8,366 nucleotides of DNA. Source: Alphaproteobacteria bacterium (GTDB lineage Bacteria > Pseudomonadota > Alphaproteobacteria > Micavibrionales > Micavibrionaceae). Shown here in pieces: positions 1 through 5,671 of this stretch (position 1 is the stretch's first letter; each line of letters starts with the position of its first letter). The stretch lies in contig JAGLKS010000199.1 of NCBI GenBank assembly GCA_023140905.1, forward strand, positions 1 to 8,366, given 5' to 3'. The position numbers were made by a program, and so were the translations under genes. The notes under the pieces are model-generated. The model worked only from the letters and a program-made list of their open reading frames with translations. It was not told the DNA's origin and did no database searches.

Positions 1-394
1 TGGTACATTAGTGGCTAGTGACGATGGTACAATTTTAGGAGAAGGGGTCAATGGAATTACATCACGCATTGATCCAACGGCGCATGCCGAGATCATGGCG
101 ATACGTAAGGCTGCTGAAAAATTGGGACAAGCAGATTTATCCGATTGTATTTTATATTGTTCAAGCGAACCTACAATGATGGGGCAAGCACTTATTATCA
201 GTGTCGGCATTAAGCAAGTCTATTTCGGCCTAAGTCACAAAGATATATCTGAAATCCGCCGGAATGATGCTCTTGTACGTGCTGAGTTGGTTCAAAACCA
301 GCCCTCTAAAACAACGTACACTCAAATTAGCCATGACGATGCCATGACAATGTTCAACCGCTGGCAAGTTATGGATGATAAACTGCATGATTAA
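1..394 (+). CDS. Nucleoside/cytidine-deaminase-fold protein, 5' end outside window, zinc cysteines missing
   Basis: The reading frame is open from base 2, so the start codon lies upstream of the window; a GTG at 11 is internal to the conserved fold. The visible part has the family's beta-strand (GTLVASDDGTILGEGVN), then H-A-E at about 85-93, the usual ligand and proton-shuttle pair of zinc-dependent deaminases such as TadA and guanine deaminase. Exactly 30 residues separate HAE from the end of the E-P pair, as in E. coli TadA. The next residues should read C-x-x-C but read T-M-M-G, so both zinc-binding cysteines are gone while flanking residues (YFGLSHKD) remain family-like. The C-terminal tail (about 50 residues) resembles guanine/nucleoside deaminases more than TadA. 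Normal catalysis is therefore doubtful. It could be a non-catalytic paralogue or use altered metal binding; substrate unknown. It converges with the RidA-family gene, 9 bases between stops. Confidence 0.8.
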   Translation, partial: GTLVASDDGTILGEGVNGITSRIDPTAHAEIMAIRKAAEKLGQADLSDCILYCSSEPTMMGQALIISVGIKQVYFGLSHKDISEIRRNDALVRAELVQNQPSKTTYTQISHDDAMTMFNRWQVMDDKLHD

Positions 395-403
395 TGGAAA
401 GCT

Positions 404-868
404 CTATGCTTCAACTTCAAAAATAGCATCAATCTCTACAGCGATCCCCAGCGGTAAAGACGGCGCTCCAACAGCAAAACGAGCATGTTTGCCCGCTTCT
501 CCCATAATTTTGCCAATAAGATCAGATGCACCGTTAATGACACGAGGCTGATCGCAGAAATCTGGTGTAGAGTTAACAAAACCGCCCAGTTTGATACAAC
601 GTTTCACACGCGACCAATCACCATCCACAGCATCATTTACCTGAGCAAGAATATTCAGGGCACAAGCCTCGGCTGCTTTTACCCCGTCTTCCAGACTCAT
701 ATCCTCACCCAAACGGCCTATATGCATTTCTTCTCCGTTAAGAAAGGGGATTTGTCCAGATACATGAATGAGATTTCCTGTTATAACATAAGGAACGTAA
801 TTTGCTGCCGGAGCAGCGGCTTTTGGCAATTCATAGCCGTGTTCTTGTAATTTTTCCTGAAGTATCAT
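404..868 (-). CDS. RidA/YjgF-family protein (Rv3704c-like subgroup)
   Basis: A 154-residue protein of the YjgF/YER057c/UK114 fold. Members form trimers and many hydrolyse reactive enamine/imine intermediates made by PLP enzymes. This subgroup (about 150 residues, beginning with a short helix and then ELPxAAAPAANYVPYV) is annotated as RidA-like and has a less certain substrate. Visible subgroup motifs are GNLIHVSGQIP (31-41), LGGFVNSTPDFCDQPRVING (94-113) and KHARFAVGAPSLPLGIAVEIDAIFE (127-151). R130 aligns with the substrate-binding arginine of E. coli RidA (R105). The frame is open far upstream, to 1030, but homology begins at the ATG at 868, which I chose. In-frame ATGs at 916 and 958 would add residues unlike the family. 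No strong ribosome binding site precedes any of them. It is divergent from the NDUFA12 gene and convergent with the deaminase-like gene. Confidence 0.88.
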   Translation of the reverse strand: MILQEKLQEHGYELPKAAAPAANYVPYVITGNLIHVSGQIPFLNGEEMHIGRLGEDMSLEDGVKAAEACALNILAQVNDAVDGDWSRVKRCIKLGGFVNSTPDFCDQPRVINGASDLIGKIMGEAGKHARFAVGAPSLPLGIAVEIDAIFEVEA

Positions 869-956
869 AATTTCTTTTTCGCTTTCTTTCTTTTCGTTTG
901 CGTAAAGCTCTGCCATAATTGCAGAATAATATGATAAATGTAAATGGCTTTCGCTC

Positions 957-1355
957 ATGAAAAAACTGTTCAAATTTTTTAGTATCCTTTCTCCCGCGCA
1001 TATTACATTTTTTACCATGTCTATGCACAAAGAGAAAATCGGAACAGATAGCTATGGGAATGACTATTATGAAGCACGTCCACGCAAGAGCTACAAGCTT
1101 TCGCGGCGATGGGTTATGTATGCAGATAACCCCAAAGCCGGTTATGTGCCTCCTGAATGGCATGGCTGGCTCCACCATCAAACAGATATTGTGCCGGAAC
1201 AAGAAGATATCTCTTACCATCGCCCGGAGCAAAAACCTCCACTTGAAAATATGACCGGAACAAACAAAGCTTATTACCCGGCAGAACACATGCTAAGCGA
1301 TAAATCACGTGTCAGAGTCTGCGGCGATTATGAGGCTTGGACACCACCCAAATAA
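957..1355 (+). CDS. NADH:ubiquinone oxidoreductase accessory subunit, NDUFA12 family
   Basis: This 132-residue protein belongs to the NDUFA12 (B17.2) family. It is an accessory subunit at the matrix/cytoplasmic arm of respiratory complex I, found in mitochondria and Alphaproteobacteria. Signature parts are visible in order: a basic N-terminal segment (1-20), KIGTDSYGNDYYEAR (27-41), RRWVMY (50-55), the very conserved VPPEWHGWLHH (64-74), a proline-rich stretch (WxKPxxxNxTGT-like; here KPPLENMTGT, 93-102), and the C-terminal GDYEAWTPP (123-131). Length matches bacterial homologues. The start at 957 is preferred because family members have a similar N-terminal segment before the GTDxxGNxYYE motif; an ATG at 1017 would remove it. 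There is no obvious Shine-Dalgarno sequence. The nuo genes are not in the window, as is usual for this gene. It serves as a good marker of the class Alphaproteobacteria. Confidence 0.93.
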   Translation: MKKLFKFFSILSPAHITFFTMSMHKEKIGTDSYGNDYYEARPRKSYKLSRRWVMYADNPKAGYVPPEWHGWLHHQTDIVPEQEDISYHRPEQKPPLENMTGTNKAYYPAEHMLSDKSRVRVCGDYEAWTPPK

Positions 1356-1541
1356 TACATATTCTTTTGCAATATATTGCGCAACAATCAGCGTAAGGCC
1401 GAGCATCCATCCATATAATTAAGATATAACTATGCACATTCCTGCGCTAGAGACTTTACGCTACACATAGAGTCGTGCTAACTTTATTGACTGGATAAAT
1501 AGATAAATTTTAAACACCTTGTTATTTTTGAAAGTTGTCAT

Positions 1542-2012
1542 ATGAAGCGTAGCCTTGCCGAAACAATTTTAGGTGCTGTTGTCTTGCTAGCCGCTGGATT
1601 ATTTTTGCTCTATAGCATCAAAACAGCTGATATCGCCGATAATAATGGCTATGATGTTGCCGCCGACTTTTCCAGTATTGGAGGGCTTAAACCCGGTGAT
1701 ATTGTCCAGATTAGCGGCGTTAAAGTCGGAACAATTTCTTCTGTCGAATTACTGCATGAAAGCTATCTAGCCCGCGTTCATATGAGTATTCGGGACCAAT
1801 ATGCACTTCCACTAGATACAGCAGCACTTATAACAAGCGAAGGCCTTCTAGGTGGGCAATATATGGCCCTTGAGCCGGGCGCTGAAGAAGATACAATCGC
1901 GCCGGGTGGCATGATTCAATATACGCAAGCCCCACAAAATCTTGAGCAGCTATTGGGCCAGTTTATTTTCAACATGAATGATAGCGAAGAAAAAGAAGGT
2001 AGCAGTGAGTAA
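1542..2012 (+). CDS. mlaD: MCE-domain lipid-transport protein, MlaD-like
   Basis: A 156-residue single-MCE protein, the usual size of MlaD. In the Mla pathway MlaD sits in the inner membrane as a hexamer on the MlaFEB ABC transporter and binds phospholipid moved between the membranes. A single N-terminal membrane helix is seen at about residues 7-25, followed by the MCE domain: YDVAADFSSIGGLKPGDIVQISGVKVGTISSVEL (37-70) is the classic segment, and SEGLLGGQYMALEPG (99-113) ends it. A hydrophobic helix with LEQLLGQFIF (134-143) is followed by an acidic tail, as in MlaD. No mlaE, mlaF, mlaB or mlaC is visible; in Alphaproteobacteria they often lie elsewhere. Its 3' end overlaps the DUF2155 gene, so the two are probably one transcript. 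A weak GAAAG lies about 8 bases upstream of the ATG. Confidence 0.9.
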   Translation: MKRSLAETILGAVVLLAAGLFLLYSIKTADIADNNGYDVAADFSSIGGLKPGDIVQISGVKVGTISSVELLHESYLARVHMSIRDQYALPLDTAALITSEGLLGGQYMALEPGAEEDTIAPGGMIQYTQAPQNLEQLLGQFIFNMNDSEEKEGSSE

Positions 2013-2520
2013 TCTTCTCACATCTATACTACAATCATATTTTATGTTCTGCGCTTTATTTTCGATTGCGTTATGTTCATTTATATGCAGCTTCTCCGCA
2101 AAATCCTGTGCACGGGAAATGACAGAATACCCCCGCGTGAAGTTACAATCCTTAGACAAAATTACTGCGCGTACAATGACGTTTGAGGCAGAGGTTGGCT
2201 CAACTTTACGCTTTGGCCCTCTATATATTCGTGTGCAGAAATGCAAAAAATCTTCACCGATAGAAAAACCTGAATCCGCCGCTTTTATGCAGATATGGGA
2301 AATTGGTCCTGACAGCGAGCCTGAATGGGTCTTTAGTGGCTGGATGTTCTCTTCTTCGCCAGCACTTTCTGCAATGGATCATCCGATTTACGATGTGTGG
2401 GTGTTAGATTGCCTAGTCGATAAAAACACGCAAACCGACGCTGAGAAAGAACCTTTTGAAGATATGCACGATGAAACAATTGAAGACAATACAGCACATA
2501 AACAAGAATCAACTGAATAG
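2005..2520 (+). CDS. Secreted DUF2155-family protein
   Basis: A 171-residue protein with a hydrophobic N-terminus (about 3-33) that looks like a signal peptide, so it is probably periplasmic. The DUF2155 domain spans about 47-137: LDKITARTMTFEAEVGSTLRFGPLYIRVQKC and the hallmark FSGWMFSSSPALSAMDHPIYDVWVLDC. C80 and C136 are the conserved cysteines and probably form a disulfide. An acidic tail (about 148-171) follows. Molecular function is unknown; the family is largely alphaproteobacterial and often sits between aat and complex I/Mla genes, as here. I chose the GTG at 2005 because AGAAGG lies 5 bases upstream (1994-1999) and the family does not extend further. An ATG at 1978 in the same frame would place charged lysines before the signal peptide. 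The GTG overlaps the last codons of mlaD (stop at 2010-2012), which suggests translational coupling. Confidence 0.87.
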   Translation: MSNLLTSILQSYFMFCALFSIALCSFICSFSAKSCAREMTEYPRVKLQSLDKITARTMTFEAEVGSTLRFGPLYIRVQKCKKSSPIEKPESAAFMQIWEIGPDSEPEWVFSGWMFSSSPALSAMDHPIYDVWVLDCLVDKNTQTDAEKEPFEDMHDETIEDNTAHKQESTE

Positions 2521-2544
2521 TTATTTTTGCTGCACGCTGCGTTA

Positions 2545-2579
2545 TATAGTAGTTCCACTTAAGAATAGTACAGAATTGC
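2545..2579 (+). repeat. 35-base repeat, copy 1 (left end of the element)
   Basis: It matches 3573-3607 in the same orientation at 32 of 35 bases, all three differences being transitions in the middle. The shared core at the right side is AAGAATAGTACAGAATTGC. Within it AGAAT occurs twice, 10 bases apart, which could be paired half-sites one helical turn apart. The outer 22 bases also recur inverted at 2897-2918. Confidence 0.8.
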
Positions 2580-2601
2580 ACCGGATGCATAATATCCACA
2601 C

Positions 2602-2630
2602 TTGACAATGTAGGAATTATGTCCTATACT
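2602..2630 (+). promoter_or_regulatory. Near-consensus sigma-70 promoter overlapping an operator-like near-palindrome
   Basis: TTGACA at 2602-2607 and TATACT at 2625-2630 are separated by exactly 17 bases. Between and into the -10 lies TAGGAATTATGTCCTA (2611-2626), with perfect 5-base outer arms (TAGGA/TCCTA). GGA...TCC palindromes between -35 and -10 are common at autoregulated XRE-type repressor genes, and the downstream gene is an XRE-type remnant. A start about 7 bases after the -10 would fall on or next to the ATG at 2638, giving a leaderless transcript. Confidence 0.65.
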
Positions 2631-2637
2631 TTATCTT

Positions 2638-2844
2638 ATGACTGAGAAAAACAAACACGACAACAACAGGAAAACAAAACACCCAATTGGCCAAGAAGTT
2701 AGCCGAAACACTAAAAATTCTCCGTATCTCTACAAACAAACTATACAGATTTTCCTAATCCACGCCACGTTGAACCTTATTAAACGCACCCAAAACAGTG
2801 GAAATCGCAATAAAATCAATGCCTTATGGGAAATTTATGCATAG
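2638..2844 (+). pseudogene. Frame-disrupted XRE-type helix-turn-helix regulator
   Basis: The plain frame from ATG 2638 encodes 68 residues that look unlike a protein in the middle, but two frames together look like an XRE DNA-binding domain. The second frame (2642-2755) ends with QLAKKLAETLKILRISTNKLYRFS, resembling helix 1 and helix 2 of XRE domains (LAxxLxxLR...S.xxLA). Then the first frame, from 2761, reads HATLNLIKRTQNSGNRNKINALWEIYA, resembling recognition helix and helix 4 (xATLsxIExGxxNPxxxxLxxIA). At least two frame changes are needed, and one or two residues at the turn are missing. A strong promoter with a palindrome precedes it. The XRE identification rests on motif shape. A truly expressed 68-residue protein is a less likely alternative. 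Confidence 0.5.
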
Positions 2845-2896
2845 AGAAGCCATAGCTACAGCTACAGTGATGAAATTATGCGCAGATAATTACATT

Positions 2897-2918
2897 ATTC
2901 TTAAGTGAAACTACTATA
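2897..2918 (-). repeat. 22-base repeat, inverted copy (right end of the element)
   Basis: The reverse complement differs from 2545-2566 by one base. The match does not clearly continue inward past 2897, unlike the 35-base match between the two direct copies. This copy encodes the last five residues (YSSFT) and the TAA of aat on the minus strand, so an insertion event probably set the C-terminus of that protein. Confidence 0.75.
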
Positions 2919-3563
2919 ATTGTTAATTAAAACCTTTTCACTCACGCCATCACAGCTAAACTCACAGCGTTTGCACAACACAGCGTTAAGATGTTGCATG
3001 TAATCTTGATGCGAAACTTCATAAACACCAAATTGCTGCAAATGATCGTTGGTAAATTGCGTATCCAGTATCTCATATTTAGCATGATAAAGCCGCGCAA
3101 CAAGATGAACGAGGGTAACTTTGCTTGCATCCCGCGCTTTGGAATACATGCTCTCACCAAAGAAAGCGCCGCCTATTGCCAAACCGTATAACCCGCCAAT
3201 TAACGCATTATCTTGCCAGCATTCAACAGAATGCGCATAACCTAAATCATGCAACACCGTATATGCATCAATGATATCTTGGTTAATCCATGTCTCAGAC
3301 CGATCTTTCGTCTCGGCAGCACATTCTTTAATAACATCAGAAAATTTTGTATTGATACGGATCTCATATGGCTGACCCTTGAGTTTCATCTGGCGCACTG
3401 ATTTTGCTAAACGTCCGGGAATATGCATGTTTGCGATTGAAAGCTGACCACGTATCTGCGGGCACACCCAATCAACACAAGGGCTATCCTTGCTTTGCGC
3501 CATAGGAAACAACCCTTGTGAGTATGCCGCAAGCAATATTTCCGGTGTTAACTCAATCTGCAT
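2901..3563 (-). CDS. aat: Leucyl/phenylalanyl-tRNA--protein transferase
   Basis: This 220-residue cytoplasmic enzyme moves Leu or Phe from charged tRNA to the N-terminal Arg or Lys of proteins, making N-degrons for ClpS/ClpAP. Family landmarks in order: LLAAYSQGLFPM (10-21), the W-x-x-P-x-x-R motif (WVCPQIR, 32-38), TWIN (91-94), DAYTVLHDLGYAHSVECW (99-116), LIGGLYGLAIGGAFFGESMYS (121-141), ASKVTLVHL (146-154) and EILDTQFTNDHLQQFG (164-179). The conserved core ends near residue 195. The remaining tail is not family-like, and residues 216-220 plus the stop come from the element end at 2897-2918. The ATG at 3563 fits homology, but no Shine-Dalgarno sequence precedes it; the repeat copy at 3573-3607 occupies that region. 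It is last in the minus-strand gene series, 100 bases after accC. Confidence 0.94.
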   Translation of the reverse strand: MQIELTPEILLAAYSQGLFPMAQSKDSPCVDWVCPQIRGQLSIANMHIPGRLAKSVRQMKLKGQPYEIRINTKFSDVIKECAAETKDRSETWINQDIIDAYTVLHDLGYAHSVECWQDNALIGGLYGLAIGGAFFGESMYSKARDASKVTLVHLVARLYHAKYEILDTQFTNDHLQQFGVYEVSHQDYMQHLNAVLCKRCEFSCDGVSEKVLINNYSSFT

Positions 3564-3572
3564 ATTTTAGAC

Positions 3573-3607
3573 TATAGTAGCTTCATTTAAGAATAGTACA
3601 GAATTGC
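3573..3607 (+). repeat. 35-base repeat, copy 2, upstream of aat
   Basis: A direct copy of 2545-2579 with three transitions. It starts 10 bases from the aat start codon and lies in its untranslated leader. No matching inverted end is seen between it and accC, so it appears to be a solitary end: a remnant of a deleted or rearranged element, or a product of recombination. Confidence 0.75.
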
Positions 3608-3614
3608 TATTCTT
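3589..3614. repeat. Hairpin-forming inverted repeat in the aat leader
   Basis: AAGAATAG (3589-3596) and CTATTCTT (3607-3614) are perfect 8-base complements around a 10-base loop. The left arm is in repeat copy 2 and the right arm extends beyond it; copy 1 has no such partner. It lies between accC and aat. The stem is A/T-rich and not followed by a clear T-run on the minus strand, so a terminator role is not supported. Confidence 0.45.
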
Positions 3615-3663
3615 CCAGTCTTTGCTACATCCCGTTGAGATAATTAGATAATTTAAGAAATGA

Positions 3664-5034
3664 CTAAACTCTATTGCTATTTTTTTCTTCAGCTTTTTCA
3701 GCCAGCTTTTGTTCCAACCAATGAATCGTATAATCGCCGGAAATAAATTCGGGCTGAGATAATATCCATTCCTGCAATGGCAGAGTTGTTTTTATGCCTT
3801 CGATAACTGTCTCACGAATAGCACGCTTTAAACGCTCAATACATTCCTGACGATCGCGCCCATGAACAATCAGTTTTCCAATCATGGAGTCATAATAAGG
3901 CGGGATCGAATAACCGCCATAAATCGCGCTATCAAAGCGCACATCCAAACCACCGGGCGCGTGATACATAGTGATTTTTCCCGGAGAAGGAACAAATGTC
4001 TCAGGGTCTTCAGCGTTTACACGAATTTCTATAGCATGGCCGCGTAATTTTAATCCTGTTTTATTGCATACAGTTAATGGCTCACCGGCAGCTACACGGA
4101 TTTGCTCAGAAATCAGATCAATCCCTGTAACCATTTCAGTAACAGGGTGCTCAACTTGAATACGGGTATTCATTTCCATGAAATAGAATTTGCCATCTTC
4201 ATAGAGAAATTCGATTGTACCGGCCCCCTCATAGCCAAGACTACGTGCAGTTTCTGCGGCCAGATTACCGATATATTCGCGTTCTTCCTCGGACAGAACC
4301 GGAGAAGGACATTCTTCGAGAAGTTTTTGATGACGGCGTTGAATAGAACAATCCCGCTCACCTAGATGCAGCGCATTACCATGGCTATCACCAAATATCT
4401 GAATTTCGATATGACGCGGTTTTTCAAGATATTTCTCAATATAAACCGTATCATCACCAAAATTGGCTTTGGCCTCACTACGCGCTGTATTAAAAGCTTC
4501 AGTAAATTCACTGGATTCGCGAACCACTTGCATACCTTTTCCACCACCACCACTAGCCGCTTTGATAAGGATAGGAAACCCCATTTCCTCTGAGATCTGC
4601 AAACCGTCTTCTACAGTATCTATACTGCCTTCAGAACCGGGGACAATCGGTAAACCCAAGGCTTTTACTGTCTTTTTAGCAACAATTTTATCGCCCATTT
4701 TTTCAATTAATTCTGGAGATGGGCCAATAAATTTAAGCCCGTGTTCTTCAACCATGCGGGCAAATTGCGCGTTTTCGGATAAAAATCCGTAAGCCGGATG
4801 AATAGCATCAGCGCCCGTTAGAGCTGCTGCTGTAAGAATAGCTGGAATATTGAGGTAACTATCTTTGGCTTGCGGAGGTCCGATACATACGGATTCATCC
4901 GCTAAACGTACCGCCATAGAGCTTGCATCTGCTGTGGAATGGACAACAACAGTCTCAATACCCATTTCACGACAAGCACGAATAATGCGCAAAGCTATTT
5001 CTCCGCGATTGGCTATTAAAATTTTCTTGAACAT
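3664..5034 (-). CDS. accC: Biotin carboxylase subunit of acetyl-CoA carboxylase
   Basis: A 456-residue ATP-grasp enzyme, close to the 449 of E. coli AccC. It carboxylates biotin on AccB using ATP and bicarbonate, the first half-reaction of fatty acid synthesis. Visible parts: N-terminal FKKILIANRGEIALRIIRACRE (2-23); the ATP-grasp lysines K116 and K158; glycine loop SGGGGKGMQVV (161-171); EKYLEKPRHIEIQIFGD (200-216); GERDCSIQRRHQKLLEE (225-241); metal-binding E275 and E287 with FMEMNTRIQVEHPVTE (285-300); and RVNAEDP (338-344). All catalytic positions appear intact. The start is the ATG at 5034, with AAGGAG about 11 bases upstream; an upstream ATG at 5073 would add 13 unlike residues. It follows accB by 73 bases, the normal accBC pair. 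The tail EEKNSNRV is slightly longer than usual. Confidence 0.97.
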   Translation of the reverse strand: MFKKILIANRGEIALRIIRACREMGIETVVVHSTADASSMAVRLADESVCIGPPQAKDSYLNIPAILTAAALTGADAIHPAYGFLSENAQFARMVEEHGLKFIGPSPELIEKMGDKIVAKKTVKALGLPIVPGSEGSIDTVEDGLQISEEMGFPILIKAASGGGGKGMQVVRESSEFTEAFNTARSEAKANFGDDTVYIEKYLEKPRHIEIQIFGDSHGNALHLGERDCSIQRRHQKLLEECPSPVLSEEEREYIGNLAAETARSLGYEGAGTIEFLYEDGKFYFMEMNTRIQVEHPVTEMVTGIDLISEQIRVAAGEPLTVCNKTGLKLRGHAIEIRVNAEDPETFVPSPGKITMYHAPGGLDVRFDSAIYGGYSIPPYYDSMIGKLIVHGRDRQECIERLKRAIRETVIEGIKTTLPLQEWILSQPEFISGDYTIHWLEQKLAEKAEEKNSNRV

Positions 5035-5107
5035 TTTAATAATAGCTCCTTGTTCATAAGGACTTTGTATCATTAATAAATATGGATTAATGAATATGGA
5101 TTACTGC

Positions 5108-5569
5108 CTATTCGATCACCATCAGAACATCGCCATATTCCACCGGCTCCCCATTTTCGACCAGAATTTGCATAACCGTACCGGATTTCTCAGCCTTAAT
5201 CGGGTTCATAACCTTCATAGCCTCAATAATCAAAAGCGTATCACCGACATTAATCTGATCCCCTTTTTTTGAAAAAGGCGGAGCACCCGGCTCTGATTGC
5301 AGATAAGCCGTACCAACCATTGGTGACTTAACAGCCCCCGGATGAGATAAAGCAACTTGTGCTGATGATTCAACATTTGCCTGCTGTGGCATTGCCGGAT
5401 CAGATGGCATAACAATATTTGCCGTTGCAGGAACAGCACCACCTGTAACAATCGTCGTGCCCTTGCTAACTCTGACAACCTGATCGCCATCAGCAACTTC
5501 AATTTCTGTTAAACCGGTTTCATTTAAAAGATCAGCCAGTTCTCTGATCGCATCGGAATCAATTTTCAT
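5108..5569 (-). CDS. accB: Biotin carboxyl carrier protein of acetyl-CoA carboxylase
   Basis: This 153-residue protein carries the biotin that AccC carboxylates and the AccAD carboxyltransferase unloads to make malonyl-CoA. The N-terminal segment (1-36, IRELADLLNETGLTEIEVADGDQVVRVSKG) is the normal AccB start. A flexible linker rich in Ala, Pro, Val and Gln follows (about 42-78). The biotinyl domain (79-153) begins VKSPMVGTAYLQSEPGAPPF, includes the bacterial 'thumb' region, and has EAMKVMN (116-122) with K119 as the biotinylated lysine. It ends GDVLMVIE, as is typical. Length is normal. The ATG at 5569 is preceded by only a weak AAGAA. It is immediately upstream of accC, and a possible promoter lies in the 102-base gap after aroQ. 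Confidence 0.97.
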   Translation of the reverse strand: MKIDSDAIRELADLLNETGLTEIEVADGDQVVRVSKGTTIVTGGAVPATANIVMPSDPAMPQQANVESSAQVALSHPGAVKSPMVGTAYLQSEPGAPPFSKKGDQINVGDTLLIIEAMKVMNPIKAEKSGTVMQILVENGEPVEYGDVLMVIE

Positions 5570-5625
5570 CGATAATTCTTGTTGTTGTTATATAATCACA
5601 TATTCAATTTTTCATGTAACACACC

Positions 5626-5654
5626 TCAATATAGAACTTGATGAAGAATGTCAA
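5626..5654 (-). promoter_or_regulatory. Possible promoter for accBC
   Basis: On the minus strand TTGACA (5654-5649) matches the -35 consensus exactly, and 17 bases later TATTGA (5631-5626) matches the -10 at only three of six positions. It lies in the 102-base gap between aroQ and accB, the longest gap in this gene series. The leader to the accB ATG would be about 50 bases. A read-through transcript from aroQ is an alternative. Confidence 0.35.
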
Positions 5655-5671
5655 AGCTTAGCAGCCTTTTC

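Larger units (their letters stand above)
2545..2918. mobile_element. MITE-like element with 22-base terminal inverted repeats
   Basis: Positions 2545-2566 and the reverse complement of 2897-2918 match at 21 of 22 bases. The ends begin TATAGTAG and contain CACTTAAGAAT. The 374-base span encodes no transposase and lies exactly between the convergent DUF2155 and aat genes, a common landing place for small non-autonomous elements. If the outermost TA on each side is a target duplication, this would fit the IS630/Tc1-mariner habit, but that is inference. The interior carries a promoter with operator-like palindrome and a broken HTH gene. A third copy of the end occurs at 3573-3607, so the end sequence is repeated beyond this element. 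An alternative is a paired regulatory or terminator repeat. Confidence 0.6.

Noticed and set aside
485..850. Plus-strand open frame of 121 codons opposite the RidA-family gene
   Set aside because: It is antisense to a well-conserved gene and its translation has no recognisable composition or motif.
831..1308. Minus-strand open frames of 152 and 64 codons opposite the NDUFA12 gene
   Set aside because: They mirror a conserved gene and have no family-like features; the 152-codon frame also runs over the RidA start region.
1369..1380. Perfect 12-base palindrome GCAATATATTGC after the NDUFA12 gene
   Set aside because: It has no loop or T-run to act as a terminator and is short enough to occur by chance in AT-rich DNA.
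1487..1515. TTGACT with TTAAAC 17 bases later as a promoter for mlaD
   Set aside because: The -10 matches only three of six positions; the region is AT-rich and such hits are expected by chance.
1950..2246. Minus-strand open frame of 98 codons across the mlaD/DUF2155 junction
   Set aside because: It is antisense to two supported genes and has no conserved features.
2333..2608. Minus-strand open frame of 91 codons running from the element into the DUF2155 gene
   Set aside because: It is antisense to the conserved DUF2155 core and its translation is unlike any family I recognise.
2915..2920. TATAAT at the right edge of the element as an outward promoter
   Set aside because: No -35 sequence is present at a suitable distance, and it would read antisense into aat.
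2545..3607. A CRISPR-like array from the three repeat copies
   Set aside because: Copies are in mixed orientation, unevenly spaced and separated by a whole gene, with no cas genes.
4102..4792. Several plus-strand open frames inside accC
   Set aside because: They are shadows of a highly conserved coding gene on the other strand.
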